In this document: positions 26,047 to 34,407 of the stretch, in pieces
Position numbering within the stretch: the stretch's first letter is position 1
Layout of the letters: every line of letters starts with the position of its first letter
Source of the DNA: an uncultured Ruminococcus sp.
GTDB lineage: Bacteria > Bacillota > Clostridia > Oscillospirales > Ruminococcaceae
DNA length: 34,497 nt
Assembly (NCBI GenBank): GCA_902776945.1
Contig: CACYSH010000037.1
Location: 1 to 34,497, forward strand
Reading direction: 5' to 3'
Notes under the pieces: generated by a model
Seen by the model: only the letters and a program-made list of their open reading frames with translations
Told to the model about the DNA's origin: nothing
The model's database searches: none
Position numbers and translations under genes: made by a program

Positions 26047-27710
26047 AAAACGAATACCGCCCGCGTTTCGGGGCGCTTTCTCTTGTGACCGGCATAGTAA
26101 TGGCTCTTTCGGCACTGGCAGGGTGCGCCGAAAAGCCGCAGCAGGGTGCAGACTCGGAAAGCAGCACAGATATCATCCGGACAGATACCGTAACAACATC
26201 AAAACAGCCGGAGGTCTCCGCGACATCATTAACGGCGGACTCTGCTCCGTCCGAAACGGAAAAACAGACCGTGCCGGAGCAGGACGACGATATTTACAAG
26301 CTTGTCTGCGGCTCCGTGGCAAACAAGCTTTCGGAAGCGGGCTTTGATACCCGATGCGGATATTGCGTCCCCTCCGAGCCGGGCGGGAACATAATGAGAG
26401 GGCTGTGCTTTACAGACGACAGGATAAAGCTGTTTGGCGGGGACGATATAAACACGGGCGGATTTGTCGAGGTGATAAGCGCAGAGCTTGCCGGGAGCAG
26501 CGCGGCGGCAGCCGAAGAGCCTGTCACGATAACGGTCAGCAGCGGCGATGACGGCAATGACGGCAGCGAAGGCGACGGTTATAAGCAGTATCTGTGCGCG
26601 TATAATTATGATAATATCGGGTCTTCGCATTTTGTCTATAAAGACAAGTATGTTAAATATCGGCAGACATCATCATCGAGGATAGAGTATACCGAAATGG
26701 AGAATACCGTGGATAATTACGACCTTGACCTCGGCAGTCTGTATGATTATGACAATAACCGGTATTTGTATGACGAGATGATCTTTACCGGAGCTTACGA
26801 AACGCACAATGGGGTAGGGCTTTTCGAGGAAGTGGATTACGAAGAGCTTAATAACAGCCTTAAAGCTATGGCGGAGCAGCAGGAGAAGAACGGATATTCG
26901 GTCGAGACTTGCAGCGTGGTATATATATCTCCGGAGAACGTTCAGGCGATAATAGACGGCAAGACCGAAGACAAGCTCTTCGGATACAGCATAGAAGAGC
27001 TTGAAAAAGCATTCGGAGAGGGTACCGAGCTGGTGTTCAAAGACGGCGTGCCGTCGGCAGTAAGCAGGGGAAACAGTGCTGCTGCGGGCGTTATTTCCGG
27101 AAACGGCATCGGCAAAAGGTTCGCTGCGGGCGGAATAATAATCGTCAGCATCGGCATAATGGCGCATAACGGGGTGTCCGTGACAAAATCGTTCATATCA
27201 ATACTTAAAAACCGCAAGTTCCTTATGTCGGAGCTTAAAAATCTTATCAATAATCTTACCGAATTTGCCGCCGAGTGTTCGCGGAATATCAGCAATGGAA
27301 TGTCGGTGAGCGATTCGCTTGTTTCGGCAGTTACCAAGCAAAGCGGCGAGGTGTTTGACGATATGCTCATCTCCACCGCGATAGTGACCTCTTCGATTGC
27401 TCTGAACAGCGTGAAAACGGGTCTCGGAGACAAGGTAATAGATTATAATATGGTGATAAGGACTGCCTGGGAAAATATAGACGATATATCCGAAAAGGCG
27501 GGCAGGCTTTCGTGGGATATGATAAGCGGCGTTATTCACGGGGAAATATCGCTTGAAGAACTGAGTGGATATGTTGTTCCGAACCTCGGCGAGCAGCTGG
27601 ACGAAAACGGTATTGTCGTATATAACAGCGATGACGCGGTGGAGATAGAGAACAACGAGGGAACGGTAGTGGAGCTGGTACCTTCGGTGGCAGATATGGT
27701 GTTTAAATAA
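26043..27710 (+). CDS. Lipoprotein of unknown function
   Basis: The 555-residue product has a lipoprotein signal with lipobox LAGC (acylated Cys28), followed by a Ser/Thr/Glu-rich linker to about residue 80. The central part is polar with many Tyr and Asp. A Gly/Ala-rich hydrophobic stretch near residues 355-380 (AAGGIIIVSIGIMAHNG) could be a membrane-associated helix, and the rest is helical. GGAGGAAGACC precedes the ATG, which overlaps the previous stop by 4 nt. It would sit on the outer face of the membrane with the secreted protein encoded upstream. No family is recognised. Confidence 0.78.
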   Translation: MKNEYRPRFGALSLVTGIVMALSALAGCAEKPQQGADSESSTDIIRTDTVTTSKQPEVSATSLTADSAPSETEKQTVPEQDDDIYKLVCGSVANKLSEAGFDTRCGYCVPSEPGGNIMRGLCFTDDRIKLFGGDDINTGGFVEVISAELAGSSAAAAEEPVTITVSSGDDGNDGSEGDGYKQYLCAYNYDNIGSSHFVYKDKYVKYRQTSSSRIEYTEMENTVDNYDLDLGSLYDYDNNRYLYDEMIFTGAYETHNGVGLFEEVDYEELNNSLKAMAEQQEKNGYSVETCSVVYISPENVQAIIDGKTEDKLFGYSIEELEKAFGEGTELVFKDGVPSAVSRGNSAAAGVISGNGIGKRFAAGGIIIVSIGIMAHNGVSVTKSFISILKNRKFLMSELKNLINNLTEFAAECSRNISNGMSVSDSLVSAVTKQSGEVFDDMLISTAIVTSSIALNSVKTGLGDKVIDYNMVIRTAWENIDDISEKAGRLSWDMISGVIHGEISLEELSGYVVPNLGEQLDENGIVVYNSDDAVEIENNEGTVVELVPSVADMVFK

Positions 27711-27731
27711 AGCGTGGAGGAGCGTTAGAAA

Positions 27732-29348
27732 ATGAAAGAAACGATCACTACGTTTTACAAACTGACAGAAGATGAGTTGACGGATATTTCTCGGGAACTT
27801 CGTAAAACTTCGGAGCCGCCCGAACCGCCCAATCCGATTAACGGAGGTGAGCCTCCGCAGGTAAACATAAGCAAAGCCATTACAGCGGCGTTGGTGTGCG
27901 TTTGCGTGGTCGGTATCGGCGCGGGAGTTCTTGCTTTCAGGGGAAACGGGAACAAAACACAGCCTGCCGTTTCGACGGCGGTGACGACCACTACGCCGCA
28001 GACTACCGCCGCAACGACCACAAAAGCCACAACAACGAAGATCACAACCACGACTACTACACCCCGTACAACAACTACTACCACAACAACGACGACTACC
28101 ACCACAACGACTACAACCACAACAACTACTACATCTAAGGCGGCAACTACGACCGCTAAGAAAGCGGTAAACGGAAAGTATCAGATACCAAGCGATTTTG
28201 ATAAATCAAGACCGCTCGTTCCCGACGAGGAATATCTTGTCAGCAAGGGGACGTATTATGTTTCACCTCATGATAACTATGTTATGAGGATTTATAAGAG
28301 TCCGTCAACGGAATCCTCATACGCGGTTCTCCCGCTTGGTACAGAGGTCGATCTGCTTACCGAAACGGAATATTCATGGGTATATGTTAAAGCCGAGAAT
28401 TTCAGCGGCTGGTGTTATAGCTGGCATCTTGCTGACAGCGAACCCGAAATATACAGATTTGATGAAGTGACCAAGCCCGCGTATTTCATTTATTCGGAAC
28501 ATGGTCATGATGATGATATGTTTGTTTATGCCACCAGACATAATTTCAGAGTGGCTCCGGACTACTCGTCAGAATCATTGGTGAAACTTACACTGGGAGA
28601 TGTTGTACGGCTTTACGGTTACAACGACCCCGATTCCGACTGGTCTTTCGGTATGGCGACACATGACGGCAAGGAATATTTCGGATGGATCGATACAGGT
28701 GATTCAAGAGAAACAAAGTATCTGTATCATCTCGATGATATGATACAGATATGCGAGGAAAACAATAAAGAGTTTAATTATGATCGTAATCTGGAAACCG
28801 CCAAACCCGTAATCTACCTCTACCCCGAAAAAGAAACAGACATAAATGTCAAAGTTGAGCCTTACGGAACATTCTGGACTACTTATCCGAAATACGGCGC
28901 GAACGGCTGGGACGTTACGGCTTACCCCGACGGAAGGATCGTCAACAATGCGGACGGACACAGCTATGATTATCTGTTCTGGGATTCAAGGGACGATTGC
29001 TCGCCTTACGATATGAGCCGCGGCTTCTGCGTAAAGGGCGAGGATACCGAAGCATTTCTGCGCGAAAAGCTGACGGAGGTAGGTCTTACCGAACGCGAGA
29101 TGAACGAGTTTATCGTCTACTGGCTGCCGCTGATGGAGCATAACAAGTATAATCAGATAGCTTTCCAGGGGGACGTTTACACCGAGAACAACGTGCTGAC
29201 CGTTACTCCCGCGCCGGACAGCGTTCTGCGCGTGTTCATGACATTCAAGGCTCTCGACCATAAGATAAATATCGAACCGCAGACATTTGCTCGCTTTGAA
29301 AGAAAGGGCTTTACTGTTGTTGAATGGGGCGGAGCGGATATGTCGTGA
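27732..29348 (+). CDS. Membrane-anchored SH3-domain protein with Thr-rich stalk
   Basis: This 538-residue protein starts with the same motif as the BspA-like proteins, ITTFYKLTEDELTDI (5-19). A Pro-rich tail, one membrane helix (about 48-68) and a threonine tract (about 82-142) follow. Two bacterial SH3-like domains come next (about 165-235 and 250-325, with WVYVKAENFSGWCY and FGWIDTGD). The C-terminal domain (about 352-538) starts with KPVIYLYPEKETDINVKV and ends with FERKGFTVVEWGG; I recall this arrangement from clostridial surface proteins but cannot name a family. SH3 domains of this kind often bind peptidoglycan or glycans. GTGGAGG precedes the ATG, and the gene is last in the surface operon. 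Confidence 0.85.
   Translation: MKETITTFYKLTEDELTDISRELRKTSEPPEPPNPINGGEPPQVNISKAITAALVCVCVVGIGAGVLAFRGNGNKTQPAVSTAVTTTTPQTTAATTTKATTTKITTTTTTPRTTTTTTTTTTTTTTTTTTTTTTSKAATTTAKKAVNGKYQIPSDFDKSRPLVPDEEYLVSKGTYYVSPHDNYVMRIYKSPSTESSYAVLPLGTEVDLLTETEYSWVYVKAENFSGWCYSWHLADSEPEIYRFDEVTKPAYFIYSEHGHDDDMFVYATRHNFRVAPDYSSESLVKLTLGDVVRLYGYNDPDSDWSFGMATHDGKEYFGWIDTGDSRETKYLYHLDDMIQICEENNKEFNYDRNLETAKPVIYLYPEKETDINVKVEPYGTFWTTYPKYGANGWDVTAYPDGRIVNNADGHSYDYLFWDSRDDCSPYDMSRGFCVKGEDTEAFLREKLTEVGLTEREMNEFIVYWLPLMEHNKYNQIAFQGDVYTENNVLTVTPAPDSVLRVFMTFKALDHKINIEPQTFARFERKGFTVVEWGGADMS
27985..28150 (+). repeat. ACN-rich low-complexity tract encoding polythreonine
   Basis: Almost every codon here is ACA, ACC, ACG or ACT, giving the Thr stalk. 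Similar tracts lie at about 6765-6895 (minus) and 22580-22675 (plus). Varied codons suggest selection for threonine, not simple slippage. Confidence 0.8.
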
Positions 29349-29404
29349 GCAGCCATTTTCCCGGCTTATTTGATTTTTTATTCACCTTATGCAAATTTTT
29401 AAAA

Positions 29405-29427
29405 AGGCGGAGCATGATTCTCCGCTT
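29405..29427 (+). terminator. Probable terminator of the surface-protein operon, abutting the IS end
   Basis: AGGCGGAG-CATGATT-CTCCGCT is a stem of about 8 bp. It lies about 60 nt after the SH3 gene, and the IS1182 left end starts at its distal arm, so the expected U tract is missing. Confidence 0.5.
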
Positions 29428-29440
29428 CAGTCTGTCGCAA

Positions 29441-29464
29441 AAGTCTACCCGAAAGGGTAGGCTT
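29441..29464 (+). terminator. Terminator at the left end of the insertion sequence
   Basis: AAGTCTACCC-GAAA-GGGTAGGCTT forms a 10-bp stem with one G-U pair, followed by a T run. It should block outside transcription from entering the transposase gene. TATAAT at 29481-29486 may be the -10 of the transposase. Confidence 0.7.
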
Positions 29465-29503
29465 TTTTGAATAAGTGTGGTATAATAAAGTAGGGTGATA
29501 AAT

Positions 29504-31149
29504 ATGCTGGAAAAGAAAACCAAGGATATGAGCCAGTTAGAAATGATAAGCATAGAAGAATTTGTACCGAAAGATCATCTTCTGAGGAAAATCAGCAAAG
29601 CAGCAGACTTCGATAAGATCTATGATTTTGTTGAGGACTTGTACTGTCTTGACAACGGCAGACCCGGAGTTGATCCTGTTGTGCTTTTCAAAATGGTGCT
29701 GATACAGCATTTGTATGGCATACCATCTCTTCGTAAGACTGCGGAAGAGGTAAAAATGAACATAGCTTACCGCTGGTTCTGCGGGTATCTTCTGAATGAG
29801 CAGACACCTCATTTTTCAACACTTAGCAGAAACTTTAAGCATCGTTTCAATGAAGAAGTGGTCGAAGAAATATTCTGCTGGATATTGTCAGAGATAAACG
29901 GTGCCGGATATCTTTCGCCCGAAGCGGTATTCATCGACGGAACGCACATAAAGGCAAATGCCAATATGAAAAAAGCTGTAAAGAAGGCAGTTCCGGAAGC
30001 AGCTAAGGTCTATGAAGAACAGCTCATGAAAGAGATAAACGAAGACCGTGAAGCTCACGGGAAGAAGCCGTTCAAAAACAAAAATGATAAGAACGGAGGA
30101 AGTGATGTAAATAGTGACGCAGCAGATAATACACCCGAAAATCCAACCGATGATTCAACAAAACTATAAATGAGCAGCACCGTCAACTTGCACAAAACCT
30201 GACTATCACAAGGCTTGTAGGGCGGCTGCACGAACTTGTTCGTGCCATTGCCCCCGCCGTCCTCGTGAGAAGGCTTTATCTAACGATGATTATTTATGCA
30301 ATTTGACAAAACACGCTCATTTATAGAACAAAAGTTGAAAATGTAAAAACCAAAGAAGTGACCGTTTCAACAACTGACCCCGAGTGCGGATTATTTCACA
30401 AGGGCGAGCATAAAAAATGCTTTGCATACGCAGCACAGACAGCTTGCGATAAGCACGGCTACATTATGGATGTGACGTTAAATCCGGGAAATGTACATGA
30501 CAGTGTGGCATTTGACGAACTATATGACAGATTGACAGAACGATTTGAAGAGATAGATCATGTAGTAATGGATGCAGGCTACAAGACCCCATGGATAGCA
30601 AAAAAAGTGATCGATGACGGCAGGATACCGGTACTGCCATACAAGCGCCCGATGGGAAAGGACGGCTTTTTCAGACCGTATGAGTACGTTCTTGATGAAT
30701 ACTACGATTGCGTCATTTGTCCGCAAAACAAAGTATTAAATTATACAACGACCAACAGAGATGGATACAGAGAGTACAAAAGCAAGGGGTATATATGCGA
30801 AAGCTGTCCGAACAAAAGCAAGTGTACTGAGAATGCTAAATGCGAAAAGACTGTCACCAAACACATCTGGCTCGATTATCTTGAACAGGTCGAAGACATA
30901 CGGCACACCACAGGTATGAAAGAGCTGTATGATAAACGAAAAGAAACGATCGAGCGAGTGTTTGCGGACGCAAAAGAAAAGCACTCGATGCGATTCACAT
31001 ATTTCAGAGGCTTGTCCCAGGTAAGCAAATGGGTCAGGCTTAAATTTGCTGCCATGAATCTGAAAAAGTATGCGATACACCGCTGGGATAAGCGTGTATA
31101 TGCGTTATTTCGCATTCTTTTTGACAGATATTGGTTTTCGATTGCATAA
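29504..31149 (+). pseudogene. IS1182-family transposase split by a MITE insertion
   Basis: The N-terminal part (to 30163) begins LEKKTKDMSQLEMISIEEF and has the family's DGTHIKANAN, which carries the first catalytic Asp. The C-terminal part (30334-31149) has VVMDAGYKTPW (second Asp), a cysteine-rich insert typical of IS1182, and ETIERVFADAKEKH (catalytic Glu). A GTG at 29495 is an alternative start. A 163-bp element plus a 7-bp duplicated target shifts the frame. Deleting 170 bp joins the halves in frame as STKVENVKTKEVTVSTTDPE, so the gene was intact before the MITE arrived. Confidence 0.9.
30164..30326. mobile_element. 163-bp MITE nested in the IS1182 transposase
   Basis: Terminal inverted repeats CTATAAATGAGC (30164-30175) and GCTCATTTATAG (30315-30326) are perfect. 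The element is flanked by a 7-bp target duplication AACAAAA (30157-30163 and 30327-30333). An internal hairpin, GCACGAAC-TT-GTTCGTGC (30228-30245), lies near the middle. It has no coding capacity, so its mobility must depend on an outside transposase. Confidence 0.9.
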
Positions 31150-31152
31150 TTT

Positions 31153-31181
31153 AACCCCATATCCAAAGCAGATATGGGGTT
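31153..31181 (+). terminator. Terminator after the transposase gene
   Basis: AACCCCATATC-CAAAGCA-GATATGGGGTT is a perfect 11-bp stem followed by TTGCG. It lies inside the right end of the element, just after the transposase stop. Confidence 0.7.
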
Positions 31182-31195
31182 TTGCGACAGACTGA

Positions 31196-31223
31196 AGGGC
31201 GGTCAAAGAACCGCCCTGTTTTT
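31196..31223 (+). terminator. Terminator hairpin between the IS and the Rpn-like gene
   Basis: AGGGCGGT-CAAAGA-ACCGCCCT is followed by GTTTTT on the plus strand. It could also serve the minus-strand gene ending at 31222, though its minus-strand tail is now the IS end. Confidence 0.65.
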
Positions 31224-32193
31224 ATGCTCTTAAACCAGTTTTGTCCTCAAATTCGGATACTGTCATGTTGGCACGTTTAGCTGCTTCAGCAAGCGATAGG
31301 ATGCCGTCTTTTACAAGACCGGCAAGGGTATCTATGATACCTTTATTTATGCCTTCGTCACGACCCTTAGTCTCCGATCTTTCCATCAAAACATCTATTG
31401 CCTTGCACACGTCGTATCCCTCCTTTTCCGGTTCTGATTCAACATCTATATCCGTGCCTAATACCTTGTTATAAAATATCGCGGTGCTTTTAGATACAGA
31501 TGTAAATCTCTTATCATTATGAACGAGCTCATTCAGTCCGTCCGCATCGTTTGAATATTTAACGCCTTTGAACGCAAGCTCCAGCTCTGTTGTTAGCTTG
31601 CCCAGTTCCGCGTCTGACAATTCGGCAGGCGATAATACATTCAGCTTATAATCCGACATATATTTCATCAGGCTGCCGTCCTGAATAGAAAGCATTTCAA
31701 AAAGTGATCTTGGCGCAGTCCACCTATCGCCGCTCCAAAGTATTGTCAGAGTAATTACAGGAAGCAGTTTATCTGTTCTGTAAAATCCCGACAAAAATTC
31801 TTCGGAAGTCTCAGCCTTGTCTTTCTCATTGCGGTGGCTTTTTGCTATCTCATCGACCTGTGCCGAATATTGCAGCGAATCATACAGCATATTTCTGACA
31901 GGCATAGCGTAGTGCAGCTGCGACTGATTCTCAATACCAAGTATCAGATAAGCGGCATGATCGTCGGTCATTGCCGTGACCATTTTCAGCACATCTCTTA
32001 ACTTTTGAACAGGAACGGACTTTCCATCTTCACCATATGGTAATGCTATAGCAGTCGTGTCGAGAGGTCTGAGCTGCTCGGGCTTGATGACCTGCTCACC
32101 GCCGTAAAGATAGAGATTGAACGCATCGGCAAATGTCGCTCTGTCCTGCATATATTCTTTTGTTACAGTATCCTTATCTGCCAATGGTACCAC
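31222..32193 (-). CDS. Rpn/YhgA-like PD-(D/E)XK nuclease family protein
   Basis: The product (up to 323 residues) matches the Rpn/YhgA-like family, often called transposase-like PD-(D/E)XK nucleases, which promote recombination or act in phage defence. It has TVTKEYMQDRATFADAFN, which is typical of clostridial members, and the nuclease-like motif LILGIENQSQ (84-93, Glu88 and Gln90). C-terminal features include ETKGRDEGINKG and a helix-turn-helix-like end, LAEAAKRANMTVSEFEDKTG. The start is uncertain: GTG at 32193, or TTG at 32184, which would give the family-like N terminus ADKDTV. The promoter predicts a leader of only 6-15 nt. It lies behind the relaxase gene but has its own promoter. Confidence 0.82.
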   Translation of the reverse strand: MVPLADKDTVTKEYMQDRATFADAFNLYLYGGEQVIKPEQLRPLDTTAIALPYGEDGKSVPVQKLRDVLKMVTAMTDDHAAYLILGIENQSQLHYAMPVRNMLYDSLQYSAQVDEIAKSHRNEKDKAETSEEFLSGFYRTDKLLPVITLTILWSGDRWTAPRSLFEMLSIQDGSLMKYMSDYKLNVLSPAELSDAELGKLTTELELAFKGVKYSNDADGLNELVHNDKRFTSVSKSTAIFYNKVLGTDIDVESEPEKEGYDVCKAIDVLMERSETKGRDEGINKGIIDTLAGLVKDGILSLAEAAKRANMTVSEFEDKTGLRA

Positions 32194-32205
32194 TTCATCA
32201 AGTAT

Positions 32206-32234
32206 ATTATATCATTTCCATATCGCCCTGTCAA
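32206..32234 (-). promoter_or_regulatory. Consensus sigma-A promoter of the Rpn-like gene
   Basis: On the minus strand TTGACA (32234-32229), 17 nt, TATAAT (32211-32206): a perfect match, beginning 6 nt beyond the relaxase stop. Confidence 0.85.
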
Positions 32235-32239
32235 GAGCT

Positions 32240-33649
32240 TTACAGCGACTTTTTGCTCTTCTTCGCAGCCTGCTCCCTTCGCTGCTTTTCTTCCTCGACC
32301 AGTTTTGAGATATAGTCCCCCTGCGAGATCTCGCCATAAGTCTTCGCAATATCCGAATAAACATCATAACGCTGCCGGCAGTTTTCAAGCTTATCCTTGA
32401 GGGCTGCTATTCTTTTGCCAAGACTTTCAGTGTTATGTTTGAGTTTGTCAACATCGGCAGATGAATATATGCCGTTATCATGCAGAGCGGTCTTTATTAC
32501 TGACATTTTAAGTTCATCAGCAGGGGACAGTTCGCCTTTATCAGACAGGCTGTTGTATTCCTGTGCCTGTTCCAAAAGGCTCACCATGCGGTTGTGCTGC
32601 TCAATAAGGTTATTTATCTCCTGCCGTTCTTTCTCATACTCGGCTCGCAGCTTTGCAATCCTGCCTTCCAGTTCTCCGATTGAGCCGATGCTGTCACGGT
32701 TTATAACAGACAGCTGCGCAGAGAGGCGATACACATCAAGGTCATTATCAATCGAATACTCCGCTGTGATGATACGTTTGCGAGGGACTTTCTTTCGCTG
32801 CTCGGCAAGTATCCGCACATCTCCGATAATCGCAATATATGCAGCACGAAGATGTGATATACTGTCAAGTGACGGAGTAGTGCCTGTCCCCACCTCACGA
32901 TATAGAATGCGAGTGTTCAGGCTGTCCTCGGTGTATTCCTCGCCCAGAGTTTTGGTGCGGACAAACCGTTCCTGCTCGGGTGCTTTGACAGAAATGTATT
33001 TGCCGCGCTTGATCTCATACCCATGTTCTTCAAGTGCCTGCAACAGTTCATCAAGCGAATTGACAACAGGTATCAGCCTGTCTATCTCATGTCGTATCTG
33101 TTCCTTCCACGAAGTCCCGTTCTTCTTGTGCTGCCACTCGTCGTACTGCATTGAGCGCCCCTTGTTTTCAAAGTTGAGCGCGGGTGTTACTCCAAAGGCA
33201 CGGCATACGCCGTTTACGGTCTCTCTTGCCTGTCGCAGAGATGTTTGGTTGGCATAATACTTCTGCCCGGACAGCGAATATGAATTGACAATTATATGCG
33301 CATGGACGTGATCAACATTGGTATGCACCGCAATGACCGCCTGTACATCATCACCGAAGTTCTTTCGCACAAAAGCTTTAGCAATCTTGTGGGCGAGTTC
33401 GGGCGTAACATTCTCCTCATCGGCAAAGCTCATCATATAATGAATAGCCTTGACCGTTCCTTTGCCTTTCAGCGGTGGAGGGCTGTTGTAGCGGTCTTTG
33501 GCGTACTGCTCATAAACAAGCTGCATCTGACTGAACGCTTGCTCGGCGTCGGTCGTGCAGTTCAGCGAGCTTGTAAGTACAAGGTTTTCGGTCTTGTCGG
33601 GATTTAGGATATAGGCTATGCTTTTATTGACCGTAGCATGGATACACAA
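32240..33649 (-). CDS. MOBP-type relaxase (MobA/VirD2 family)
   Basis: Relaxases nick the transfer origin and stay bound to the strand during mobilisation. This 469-residue protein has an N-terminal Tyr (Y13 in IAYILNPDKT, likely the nicking residue) and the metal-binding triad HTNVDHVHAH (109-118), followed by the family-typical HAHIIVNSYSLSGQKYY. The C-terminal half is largely coiled coil (about 300-450). The start is a TTG at 33649 inside the end of mobC. No ribosome binding site is visible, so translational coupling is likely; upstream in-frame codons offer no better start before a stop. It forms a mobilisation module with MobC and the candidate oriT. No T4SS gene is in the window, so mobilisation would need help. 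Confidence 0.9.
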   Translation of the reverse strand: MCIHATVNKSIAYILNPDKTENLVLTSSLNCTTDAEQAFSQMQLVYEQYAKDRYNSPPPLKGKGTVKAIHYMMSFADEENVTPELAHKIAKAFVRKNFGDDVQAVIAVHTNVDHVHAHIIVNSYSLSGQKYYANQTSLRQARETVNGVCRAFGVTPALNFENKGRSMQYDEWQHKKNGTSWKEQIRHEIDRLIPVVNSLDELLQALEEHGYEIKRGKYISVKAPEQERFVRTKTLGEEYTEDSLNTRILYREVGTGTTPSLDSISHLRAAYIAIIGDVRILAEQRKKVPRKRIITAEYSIDNDLDVYRLSAQLSVINRDSIGSIGELEGRIAKLRAEYEKERQEINNLIEQHNRMVSLLEQAQEYNSLSDKGELSPADELKMSVIKTALHDNGIYSSADVDKLKHNTESLGKRIAALKDKLENCRQRYDVYSDIAKTYGEISQGDYISKLVEEEKQRREQAAKKSKKSL

Positions 33650-33957
33650 AGATTTAAGGTATGGAATAGGCTTTCACACTCCTCCCGCAGCTTCTCGACA
33701 TCGGCTGCATATATGTTGTTCGTTTCATTTGTTTTCTTGGCGATCTGGTTGATATTGGTTGATATTATCCTCATGCCGTTCAGCAGAGGAGCAATTTCTT
33801 TCATGTCATAGAAGTTTGGTTCGGTATTCAGAATGATATTCCTCAGATACTTCGTTGTATCAGTGTGACAGGCGGCAGCCCTGTGTTCTATCTTCTCCCA
33901 GTCCTTAATGTCAAAGTCGATCTCCTTGCGGTGTATCTGTTTGTACTTTCTTGCCAT
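33616..33957 (-). CDS. mobC: MobC-like relaxosome accessory protein
   Basis: This 113-residue protein has a basic ribbon-helix-helix-like N terminus, RKEIDFDIKDWEKIEHRA, and the MobC family segment LLNGMRIISTNINQIAKKTN (59-78). MobC proteins bind near oriT and help melt it for the relaxase. AAAGGAG lies upstream of the ATG, and the gene overlaps the relaxase by 34 nt. The symbol is given by family resemblance and position. Confidence 0.85.
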   Translation of the reverse strand: MARKYKQIHRKEIDFDIKDWEKIEHRAAACHTDTTKYLRNIILNTEPNFYDMKEIAPLLNGMRIISTNINQIAKKTNETNNIYAADVEKLREECESLFHTLNLCVSMLRSIKA

Positions 33958-34017
33958 AGTTTTGCTCCTTTCGTCTCTTATGGTTATTAATGTGTGTTCC
34001 CTCGGCAGAGGGATATT

Positions 34018-34104
34018 GTTAAGGGCTCCGGGTTCCCTTAACAGCCAAATCGCAGGGGTGCCGCGATTTGGGAAAGTGCCGTGACCGCGGTATACGGCAC
34101 TTTC
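34018..34104. other. Candidate origin of transfer (oriT): three consecutive hairpins
   Basis: Upstream of mobC are GTTAAGGG/CCCTTAAC (34018-34042), CCAAATCGC/GCGATTTGG (34045-34071) and GAAAGTGCCGT/ACGGCACTTTC (34072-34104). A smaller hairpin, CCCTC-GGCA-GAGGG, lies at 33999-34012. Stacked inverted repeats next to mobC/relaxase genes are typical of oriT. The nick site cannot be placed by eye. Confidence 0.65.
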
Positions 34105-34131
34105 TATACTTGCTTAAGCCGGTGTTTACAA
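34103..34131 (-). promoter_or_regulatory. Possible promoter of the mob genes
   Basis: On the minus strand TTGTAA (34131-34126), 17 nt, TATAGA (34108-34103). It reads through the candidate oriT toward mobC, so relaxosome binding could repress it. Confidence 0.45.
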
Positions 34132-34227
34132 GCCGGAAACAATTACGATTTGCAAAATTAAAATAGCCCGAATGGGCTGAAAATGTTTTATCGACCGCTG
34201 CGTATGCAGCCGACTTTGAATATCCCT

Positions 34228-34399
34228 CTCATAAAGTACCTACAAAATTCTGAGAATTTTAAAGGTGCTTTTTATTTTTCAACACTCGGTTCTATGATTT
34301 AACTAAAAAGTGGTACTGCATTTTATGCAAAAGAGAGAAGAAAAAATTATTTTTCGATTTTGCCTTCAAAAAATGCTGATTTTTGTAGGTACTTATGAG
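34228..34399. repeat. Inverted repeat pair around an AT-rich 130-bp segment
   Basis: CTCATAAAGTACCTACAAAA (34228-34247) and the complement of CTCATAAGTACCTACAAAA (34381-34399) differ by one base. They may be ends of a small element or an IS-end duplication beside the ISL3-like transposase. No gene was found between them. Confidence 0.6.
34233..34271 (+). terminator. Hairpin with U tract, plus strand
   Basis: AAAATTC-TGA-GAATTTT is the inner stem. An outer stem, AAAGTACCT with AGGTGCTTT, has one G-U pair and a 2-nt internal loop. TTTATTTTT follows. It shares its left arm with the inverted repeat pair. Confidence 0.5.
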
Positions 34400-34407
34400 G
34401 TTCTTAC

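Larger units (their letters stand above)
29425..31197 (+). mobile_element. IS1182-family insertion sequence, interrupted
   Basis: Perfect 18-bp terminal inverted repeats, CTTCAGTCTGTCGCAAAA at 29425-29442 and its complement at 31180-31197, enclose one DDE transposase gene of IS1182 type. Both ends carry inward-protecting hairpin terminators. The transposase is broken by a nested MITE, so this copy cannot move by itself. I could not confirm a target-site duplication. Confidence 0.9.

Noticed and set aside
27755-28120. Long antisense frame encoding polyvaline
   Set aside because: It is the complement of the ACN threonine codons in a well-supported gene and has no ribosome binding site.
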